From assembly GCA_024516155.1 (NCBI GenBank), contig JAJJXM010000028.1, forward strand, positions 671,060 through 735,059: DNA of 64,000 bases, in the 5' to 3' direction. Of the stretch, positions 57,234-64,000 are shown piece after piece. The first letter of the stretch is position 1, and every line of letters begins with the position of its first letter. The DNA comes from Pyronema omphalodes. Its lineage: Eukaryota > Ascomycota > Pezizomycetes > Pezizales > Pyronemataceae. The position numbers and the translations under genes were made by a program. The notes beneath the pieces were generated by a model. The model had not been told where the DNA came from. It made no database searches and was given only the letters and a program-made list of their open reading frames with translations.

Positions 57234-58394
57234 TGTAACGGCGAACAAGGGAGAGATAGCTGACGGAGAACTTGAGGGCTCTTCTCAATTATTCACTGTT
57301 GAGTTCAATGGATATAACCTTATAATAACTTCAACGTTAGAAACTCTTAAGCTGTGTCAAGCATCAACTTAGAGACTTTCTGTGTTTAGAAGTTCAAGCA
57401 AATAAACAAAGATTTCAAGGAACAAAGAGATCCAAAGACGGGAACAAGGACGAGGACGTAAACAAAGATTTCGACAAAGTATTTGAATTTGGAAATAAAC
57501 AAATAACTGTGTAAGGAGAAAAGGAAAACAAAATAAACAAACAAAGAAACAATCCTCTTATATACAATTTTTTCTCCTCACACGCCGAGCCACTATTTGC
57601 AGATTTTTCCCGAAAAATAACTAAGTAAACAACGCGGTCGCGGTTGCGCGTTCTAGACGCGCTAACGCGTTCGTACCAAATTAGCGTGTTTGCGTACACA
57701 GCCTCGTCGCGCGCTCGTTAGCGTATTCCGCGCGCTCGTTAGCGTATCTCGCGTGCGCGATAGCGTAACTCGCGTGCGCGGTAGCGTACTTCGCGTGCGC
57801 GCTAGCGTAACCCTAAGCGTAGTCACGCGCGCGCTTCTGTAACCCTAATCGTGCGCGTGCGTCCGTAACCCTAACCCTAGGTGTGCGCGTACGGTCACAA
57901 ACCTAACCCTAGTTTGTGTGCGTGCGGGTGCAACCCCAACCCTAGTCACGTGAATCCAGATCAGCTGCGATTGGAAAGATGGTGCAATACTCATAAGGTC
58001 ACATGACTAGATCTTATCTTATCGATAAGATGATCGTGACCTAGCCCTAGTCACGTGTGCGCACATTAGTAGACCAGTGCGCGTGCAAACTGATCTACTA
58101 CTGATTAGAACACGTGAACGATCATATCTAATCGGATAAGATGATCGGTAGACCGTAGGTATGGAATTTCCGAAAAGGGATCCGAGCTGACCCCTAACCC
58201 TGGGGGTAGGTCACGTGACCTTTTTGACAATTTGAGAATTGAGCGTAACCCTAACCCAGGCGAGTGACGAGTGATGATCGAAGACCGAAGGATAATAGAA
58301 ATAGATAAACAAACGAGTGCTGAATAATGAAGCGAATGATAATAGGTGAATGAATGACGAGGAGGGGGAAGGTAATAAGTCTCGAGCCGTGACA
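57234..58394 (-). repeat. LTR of gypsy B (5' LTR, promoter side)
   Basis: 1161 bp, 42 bp longer than the 44567-45685 copy owing to extra units in the CG-rich array at about 57715-57800 (CGCGCTCGTTAGCGTA and CGCGTGCGCGNTAGCGTA types). GATAAG palindromes (58013-58033, 58120-58145) and CCCTAACCCTAG motifs are present. On the minus strand the promoter for gag should lie here. Confidence 0.93.
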
Positions 58395-58399
58395 ATAGC

Positions 58400-59857
58400 A
58401 ATATTACAGGAGTTGACACTTAATGTTGCTTTCTCCTGATCAAAGTGGATCTTCAAGTCTTTTCGAAGGAGCTGAAGAATGCTGAGGAGATTATTGTTCC
58501 CACAGGCAGGAACATGGAGGACAGATCGTAAAAGAAACATTTTTCCACCATGATGAATAGGAACAGTACCAATACCTGCTGCTGAAACCACTTGGTTATT
58601 CGCAGTGCGGACAAGGTGCTCCCCCGGTGAATATGCTTGATAAAAGGAGAAAAGCTGACGATTTCCAGTGATGTGGTGGGAGGCACCGGTGTCCAAAATC
58701 CAATCTGAAGTTGTGAATTCGGAGGTGGAGGATGCATGAAGGGCATCAACAGTAAAGACAGATTCTGTAGTGGAAGTGTTGGAGGGTTTTTCATCAAAAG
58801 TGGCGAATAAAAAGGATTCAGACTGTTGAGATGTGGTGTTGTTGGAAATTCCAGAATTTGTTTTGGCTAGGTGGGCATGACCAGATGTTGATGTTTGCCC
58901 TGAAACTGTATTCTGACGCGGACCATTTCGTTCCTTTGTTTGAGCTAGCCGTCTAGCGTAGGCCTCCCAGCGCTCAGGATGGTGACAGGAATCTCGGGTA
59001 TGCCCGCTCTAGCCACATCCCTCACACTTCACCTTTTCACGCCTATGCATATGGTTTTTATTTTTCCAGGAGTTGTTGTTTCGAGGTTTATTATTCGAAG
59101 AATTGGCCTGGCCACGGCCTGTATCTCTTTGCTTGCGGGTGACAAAAAGAGCAGCATCAGGTGCAATACCCTTCTGGCGACGTAGCTTTACTTCGCAAAA
59201 TTCCAAGGCAGTAATTACTTCCTTCGGCGATTTTGCTTTGTCGGTTGTGTCGAGAGAGGTTGAGAAGTTCAGCCATTCTGGTGTATTGGGAAGGTTCGAC
59301 ATGAGGTAGAATATGCGCCACTCATCTGTAACTTTAATATTACAGATGGCAAGGTTGGCAATAATTTTATCTTGTGCAGTGACCCATTCTGAAACAGAAG
59401 TGAAGTCTTCAAGCTTGCATGTGGCAAGCTTCTGCATCTCATATTTGCCGTCTAACTGGATGACTTTTTCGAATTTTGATTTAATCGCATCCCAAAGAAT
59501 CTTGGGGTTGAGGAATTCTGGGTCATTGAATTGGAAACGAATGTCTGCTTCAAGGCTCCGAAAAATGGTACCACAAGTTTTAGTCCGCTTTTCTTTGTAG
59601 GTATTCCAAGCAGATAAAAAACGTTCGTATCTTTCGATGTAGGTGGAGTCGTCAGACTCAGGTTGGAGAACCCAGGTGGCAAGGTCAGGGTGCTGGCCAG
59701 TTTTCGGGTTGGCCGGGGGATTGGGTATAGGCTCAGAGCCATCGATGAAATTCCACAAGCCAAGTTGCATGAGGAGATCACTGATGTCCAGAGCGCATGT
59801 TTTGTAGTTATGTTGGTTTAGTTTGATGGCGGTAGTAATCCCAGCCGTGCTCGACAT
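58400..59857 (-). pseudogene. gag-pol: Copia E gag, protease and start of integrase
   Basis: Likely start ATG 59857 (MSSTAGITTAIKLNQHNYK). The gag domain has LLMQLGLWNFIDGSEP, LWDAIKSKFEKV and IIANLAICNIKVTDEWRIFYLMSNLP. The zinc knuckle is cut by TAG at 59009-59011: CEGCG-stop-SGHTRDSC. The frame resumes unchanged through a Ser/Thr-rich linker to the protease DWILDTGASHHITGNRQLF and VLHVPACGNNNLLSILQLL, then breaks at the gypsy B insertion. The frame listed from 59989 includes an unlikely upstream extension. Confidence 0.9.
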
Positions 59858-60241
59858 GATTGTGATGGATGAGAATGGTTTTTGGATTGTTGAGGATATT
59901 CTGAAATTGTTGAAGAAGCGTCGGATCAGGAGGCAGAATAAGCGTAGGTGCTGGGATATTGAGCGAGAGTAGAGGACTCTAGGGCTCAAACAATGGGTGG
60001 AGAGTTGAGCGAGAGTATGCGACTCTAGGGCTCAAATAATGGGTGGAGAGTTGAGCGAGAGTATGCAAGTCTAGGGCTCAATCGATAGGTTGGGGGTTGA
60101 GCGGGAGTGAAGAACTCCAGGGCTCAAAAATTCGAATTCAGGGTGGAGCGAGAGCAGGAAATTGCTCTAGGGCTCAAGGGATTTATTGGAAAATAATCGT
60201 ATCAGAGCGTTTAAAAGAAGCGCAAAAGAGGGATCATAACC

Positions 60242-60552
60242 TCTTGAAGTGTATGAAAAGACCGTGATGATTGTTCATTGTGTTCTACAACTGAGCGGAG
60301 ATCTCAGGCAGCTTAAATACATAAGATCCAAGACAATTTGTACAGGATGAGTGACATCACTCATAGAAACAAATAGAATAAAAGAAACAACTCGAAGAGT
60401 ACGAATTCACATGATACATCTAGAACCTTCTGTGTTGTCTCCCGTTGCAACTCGTGTGTCATAGGACCTTCTCGAAGATTCCATCTCGTGATGTCACTCG
60501 GTGATCCGCGCCGGAACACCGCATGTGCAAGACATAACAAAAATATTCAACA
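60242..60552 (-). repeat. LTR of copia E (5' LTR)
   Basis: 311 bp. The first two bases are TC instead of TG. On the minus strand the internal sequence right after it is GGTTATGATCCCTC, in the position of the primer-binding site, but I cannot assign a tRNA. The adjacent 59990-60241 leader holds four imperfect repeats of GGGTTGAGCGAGAGTA. Confidence 0.92.
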
Positions 60553-60831
60553 CCATGTTCCTCTAGCAAATAGTTGGATAATAAGGCTAGAGAAGATGGA
60601 TATCACTTCCGGTAAACAGGGCTTCTCCCAACCCAGGGCCCGACCATGATTCTCAAGATGTATCTTTACCGAAACAATGTCCTGATGAGTGGGAAGGATG
60701 CACTCTCTCAGTCTTTGATGTGGTGTACACAGGGAAGCATGATCGGGAGCAATAAATGAAACGTTAACCCTTTCGGCTAGAAGCGTCAAGAGGCAAAAGA
60801 AGAGAAGGAACACAATGCAATTAACTGGCAT
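60553..60831 (-). pseudogene. Gene R, N-terminal piece with signal peptide (first of three)
   Basis: The minus-strand ATG at 60831 opens MPVNCIVFLLFFCLLTLLAE, a classical signal peptide followed by a polar stretch. RLRECILPTHQDIVSV, ENHGRALGWEKPCLPEVISI and QLFARGTW follow, up to the copia E insertion. The frame continues in phase at 40636. Cysteines recur (SLC, REC, KPC, then CQYTC and LFC in the next piece), so an extracellular, possibly disulphide-bonded protein is likely. I do not recognise the family. Two decayed copies at 18.3-19.66 kb show that it is a multicopy gene or part of a repeat. Confidence 0.55.
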
Positions 60832-60984
60832 TGCTGCTATGTTGGTAATGTGGATGAGCAGAGAGGATGTCTGAGGTCGGAATTGGAATGTGTGATGAAG
60901 ATTTTTTGTGGGGTGAAATACCGCGCTATTTATTATTATTTCGATTTGTACTAAATTAATATTTAGTTTTCAGTGCTAAATTTG

Positions 60985-61200
60985 ACAAAGTGTTACTAGA
61001 TTACGCTTTACAAGAACCTTGTTGTAGTAATAGCCATTGCTCGATGCTGCTGTTGCTGGGATTGCTGTTGCCAGGGTTGCTGTTGCTGGGGTTGCTGTTG
61101 CTAAGGTTGCTGTTGCTAAGGTTGCTGTTGCTAAGGTTGCTGTTGCCGTGGTTGCTGTTGCTGGCGTTGCTGTTGCCGGGCTTGCTGTTGGTGCTGATTT
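60985..61200. repeat. 15-bp minisatellite (TTGCTGTTGCTNNGG)
   Basis: At least nine units of TTGCTGTTGCTAAGG and variants (CCAGG, CTGGG, CCGTGG) between about 61045 and 61195. A plus-strand frame through it would give Leu-rich repeats (LLLLRL); I consider it non-coding. Confidence 0.8.
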
Positions 61201-62016
61201 AGCAATAACCTAATACCGAGTCCCCTACCCAGCAGTTTTAGCCAACGTCCTATTGCCAAAGAAAAATCCCTTTTTTCCCTCTACCTTCTCCAACCACCAT
61301 AACAGTAACAATCCAGCACAGCAGCGGCAGATTTTGATCCCTGCGGCAATAATGTCTGCGCAGTCCTACATTACAATACAGTAAATCCCTCTCCCATTCT
61401 TGCGTCTCTGGCTGCAAAGGCTTGTTTTTGAATAGTGATCTGATACATTGCTGTACTTTGGAGCCTCTACCCGATACCTACCCGTCAACAACACCCTCCT
61501 TCATCCATTGTATCACAGCCCTGCACCATGCCCCGAGCATCAAAGCCAGCAAAACAAAAGTCCCCTCTCCTTACTCCCCTAATCCAGTCCACACCAGCAG
61601 ACAAAGCCCAATCCCAGATGTAAGCCCATCCCAGCTACTCCGCAATACTTCTACGCTTTGCCTCTAGGTTGCAGCAGAGAGTCCCGTGAAGAAACCTGAT
61701 CTACAGAAGCCTACAATCAGTCAGTAATGGATAGTGCAGGGCAATGTCTAGCTTCTACAATGTGTCGGAAGCTGCTTCCTAGGACAATGTGTTGGTCCTT
61801 CTGCCCCCAACATATGCTCCTATCGGAAACTCTGCCTGCTGTTGTGTGTTGCTACATGGACGGTATGGTACATGTGGATGTTTGGCCTGCCTATTTGTGG
61901 CGTGAACCTGGTACGGCTACACCTGGTGAACCACTCCTGGATATGCTGTGATGCCTGTATGAGCTGTTGAATTTCTAGGCATTATGCGAAAGGTAAACTA
62001 ATAGATAAGTAGGCAA
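61201..62016. other. Unassigned spacer
   Basis: Short frames only (61422-61667, 61727-61951), with no recognisable protein or repeat. Confidence 0.35.
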
Positions 62017-62318
62017 ATGATGAAAGCAGTTGATGCGCAGGGTGAACAATCTGAGCAACTGCTTGTGACGCCTGCTTTATCCGATAACCCCTGGCACCGG
62101 CGTGATCTCAAAAAGCATCCCCAGCATTTTCCTGGCCATGGCAGGGGGCCCGAATGCACAATTGCCGAAGGCAATATGGAATTTCGATCCCCAGAACCTG
62201 AGCTGCAATCCAGAACAATTTCCTGGAGCAAGTGCTATGGTTAGGGACCATAATACAGCCAAGAACAACCACCACTGGTGACAGCAACAACTTATTCGCG
62301 GCTTGAAGCTGAACTGAT

Positions 62319-63496
62319 ATGACAGTACCAGTGATGAATTTCTTTGACATCTGGACAAACCGTATCCACCTCGATTGGAAACCACATGGGGTCCAAAGAA
62401 TATCTGGGTCTCCAAGTTACCAACAAGTGGACCTCCTTGGACAAACCCTTTTCGAAAGTGTGAAACTGCACGATAATAGCAGAAAGCAAACGGATCTGGT
62501 CGTGGTTGCTGGTGATGGGGGCTGGTCAAAGGTCGCAACAGCAGATCAGGGTATCATTGTATTTGACGAAACATCTGGGGAGATAATTCCGGTCGTTATG
62601 CCGAGCTTCTGTAGCAATTCCAAAGCACTCAAGTGGATCAACAGCATTGCTGCACATGCAGTGGTGATGAAAAGGAGCATTCGTTTGGACGATCCAGGCA
62701 AGAGTGACCTCAATGCATATCCGCCTGGTGCCTGCAGTGCTCTATGTGCTATGTGGGCAAACAATGTACTTTGGACATCCACAAAGGAATCCGAATCACC
62801 CGTTAACTCTGCGATTTTGATCCTCGGGTTGGCTCCACGCATGCATTATTCTGGAACATGACGCGATGGCAGCTTTCACCAGCCATCCTTTCTGATATGC
62901 ATACTCTTTCGGAAAAAGATGGATCACGTGCTGTGATGGATGGCTATGGACCAATGGGTTGTCACCGTGGTATCGAACTGGCCAGTGGCCATTTTGAATT
63001 CCATTCTGCCGAATTAGCACCCCCAAAGGGGAATCATGCTAAGAATTCTGCGCCGTTCACCCACCATGAGGAGAATGCCCATGAGTTTCTAATAATCTGG
63101 ACCACGAGTTGCAGAGAAGGTCATCCAGCTCATGGCAACTTGTATTCATCAAGGCATAGTGTGAAGGTGGAATCTGCAACTGATACTTTTTCCTCCTTTA
63201 CGGATCAAATGTACCATGGAACGACTTTGGCAACTGTAGAGCCGAGAAGATTGGATACAGAGTCTCAACAGATCAGTATTGAGTTCGTATCAGAATCCGT
63301 ATCCACGGTTACTGACGACAGGCAGCGCGGGGGTTTCGGCGGCGAGGAGGGCGGCGGCGGGTTAGGTAAGGCTGGTAAGTTGGGAATGGGCAAGGGTTTT
63401 TGGGCTGGGAAATCACAGGTGAGTTTTGGAGGGATGGGATATCACAAGGGAACTTTTGTAGATAGGATTGTAGTAAATAGAAACTTGATTGCGTGA
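62319..63496 (+). pseudogene. Unrecognised protein-coding region in two frames
   Basis: Frame one (62319-62861, 180 codons) has FFDIWTNRIHLDWKPHGV, TDLVVVAGDGGWSKVA and PVNSAILILGLAPRMHYSG. Frame two (62858-63496, 212 codons) has HRGIELASGHFEFHSAEL, SFTDQMYHGTTLATVEP and QQISIEFVSESVSTVTD, then a Gly-rich tail (GGFGGEEGGGGLGKAGKLG). Composition looks coding in both. The frames overlap at ATGA, so a single-base indel or an unseen intron probably separates parts of one gene. A 75-codon frame at 62017-62244 may be an upstream part. No family recognised. The surrounding region is free of transposon signatures, so host origin is plausible. Confidence 0.4.
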
Positions 63497-63557
63497 AGAA
63501 ATAAACTACATACAAATTTCCTCCTCTTATACTTGCTCCTTCATGACTCGTGACTCA

Positions 63558-63581
63558 GCATTCTCCGCCTGCGGAGAATGC
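63558..63581. other. Perfect 11-bp hairpin (GCATTCTCCGC...)
   Basis: GCATTCTCCGC at 63558-63568 and its reverse complement at 63571-63581 are separated by CT. It lies 62 bp after the stop at 63496, just before the 62-67-bp tandem array. Confidence 0.8.
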
Positions 63582-63587
63582 TCTCAA

Positions 63588-63920
63588 TGCTAACCGCCGT
63601 GATAACTACATACATGACCAACATTCCCCACCATTTGCCAACCGCCGTAATTCCAAATATGAAAGCAAGGGAACAATACATACCAAAGATAACTAACCGC
63701 CGTAATTCCAAATAATAATAACAAGGAAAGAGTACATACCAAAAGAGATAACTACCTGGCTAACCGCCGTGATTTCAAATAACAAAGGAAGAGTACATAC
63801 CAAAAAGAGATAACTACCTGGCTAACCGCCGTGATTCCAAATAATAAAGAAAGAGTACATACCAAAAAGAGATAAGTAAAAGATTCCAACATTTTCCTAG
63901 CCGCCGTGATACCTAAAATA
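63588..63920. repeat. 62-67-bp tandem repeat (TAACCGCCGTGATTCCAAAT)
   Basis: Units start at about 63590, 63645, 63693, 63760 and 63822, with a last partial unit near 63898 (AGCCGCCGTGATACC). Each contains CCGCCGTNATTCCAAAT, an A-rich stretch, AGAGTACATACCAAA and GATAACTACCTGGC. The first units are divergent and the last two nearly identical. Confidence 0.8.
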
Positions 63921-63960
63921 AATCCAAATAATCAATAACTCCTAACATATGAAATCCCCC

Positions 63961-64000
63961 GGCAAGGGGCCCAGCCCCTTGCCCTAACCCTATCCCTATC
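63961..64000. other. Hairpin and CCCTAA-like end of the window
   Basis: GGCAAGGGGC and GCCCCTTGCC (63961-63970, 63974-63983) form a perfect 10-bp stem around CCA, followed by CCCTAACCCTATCCCTATC to the window end. It may be the start of another element that continues outside the window. Confidence 0.6.

Larger units (their letters stand above)
44567..58394 (-). mobile_element. Ty3/gypsy chromovirus B, split by gypsy C
   Basis: Minus orientation. LTRs at 44567-45685 and 57234-58394 (on the plus strand TGTAACGG...CCGTGACA), TSD ATAGC at 44562-44566 and 58395-58399. On the minus strand the order is gag (56990), pol in the -1 frame, an interruption by element C (47042-53467), and the rest of integrase plus chromodomain to 45725. 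Without C it is about 7.4 kb. LTR divergence is slightly under 2 percent by eye, with a 42-bp length difference in a CG-rich array. One nonsense codon in RNase H is the only coding defect I see apart from the C insertion. Confidence 0.95.
40637..60552 (-). mobile_element. Ty1/copia element E, split by gypsy B
   Basis: Minus orientation. It has 311-bp LTRs at 40637-40947 and 60242-60552 (TGTTGAAG...TTCAACA) and target duplication CCATG at 40632-40636 and 60553-60557. A PPT-like AACGGGGGAG on the minus strand abuts the left LTR. Internal order on the minus strand is gag, protease, integrase, RT, RNase H. About 13.8 kb of gypsy B sits inside the integrase N-terminal region. Without B it would be about 6.1 kb. 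The LTRs differ at about 9 of 311 positions. Stops, a frameshift and a 346-bp tandem duplication make it inactive. Confidence 0.94.

Noticed and set aside
62077..62538. 153-codon minus-strand frame as a membrane protein
   Set aside because: Overlaps the more coding-like plus-strand frame; no consistent features.
62858..62861. Translational coupling by an ATGA overlap
   Set aside because: A prokaryotic arrangement; the window is eukaryotic, so a frameshift or intron is more likely.
63588..63920. CRISPR-like array
   Set aside because: Units repeat across their full length with no unique spacers; it is a tandem satellite, and the context is eukaryotic.

Overview
The window looks like a repeat-rich contig of a filamentous fungus, probably an ascomycete. 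The evidence is three chromodomain Ty3/gypsy elements (chromoviruses), a copia element, a Tad1-type LINE whose ORF2 carries RNase H, a hAT-like MITE, many stretches without conserved genes, and CCCTAA-like motifs scattered in LTRs. I cannot name a species. Almost every convincing coding region belongs to a transposable element. Convincing host coding sequence is limited to a broken secreted-protein-like gene, an antisense pseudogene and an unrecognised reading frame near the right end.

Layout. 1-23.3 kb is mostly non-coding: three copies of a GGTCC-rich hAT-like MITE (2736-3300, 4618-5434, and 22381-23288 with perfect terminal repeats and target duplication), two copies of a repeat that contains an intron-bearing tRNA-like gene (4082-4617, 9640-10268), a 16-bp minisatellite (6815-7725), a purine-rich tract, two decayed LTRs of one gypsy family (16191-17510, 19660-20745), two decayed copies of a secreted-protein-like gene (18.3-19.66 kb) and a 362-bp tandem repeat (21.44-22.37 kb).

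23.5-60.8 kb is one nest of insertions. The outermost layer is a secreted-protein-like gene (called gene R here) on the minus strand, now in three pieces: 60831-60553, 40636-40491 and 23973-23480. A copia element E (40637-60552, TSD CCATG) separates the first two pieces. E is split by gypsy element B (44567-58394, TSD ATAGC), and B is split by gypsy element C (47042-53467, TSD TTCGG). An old solo LTR D of the B family (23974-40490) separates the second and third pieces. D is split by a Tad1-type LINE F (about 24980-39513), and F is split inside its RNase H domain by gypsy element A (29417-38319, TSD GTCAG). LTR divergence counted by eye agrees with the nesting order: E about 3 percent, B just under 2 percent, C about 1.3 percent. 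A, nested separately, has 2 differences in 1360 bp.

Element A is the only element that looks intact: a 729-codon gag, then a -1-frame pol with protease, RT, RNase H, integrase and chromodomain. A, B and C all place pol in the -1 frame relative to gag. B and C share the slippery heptamer GGGAAAA just before the gag stop, and A has GGATTTT directly before its gag stop. E, B, C and F carry stop codons, frameshifts or active-site substitutions.

60.9-64 kb holds a 15-bp minisatellite, an unrecognised plus-strand coding region (62319-63496, two frames), a 62-67-bp tandem repeat and two strong hairpins.
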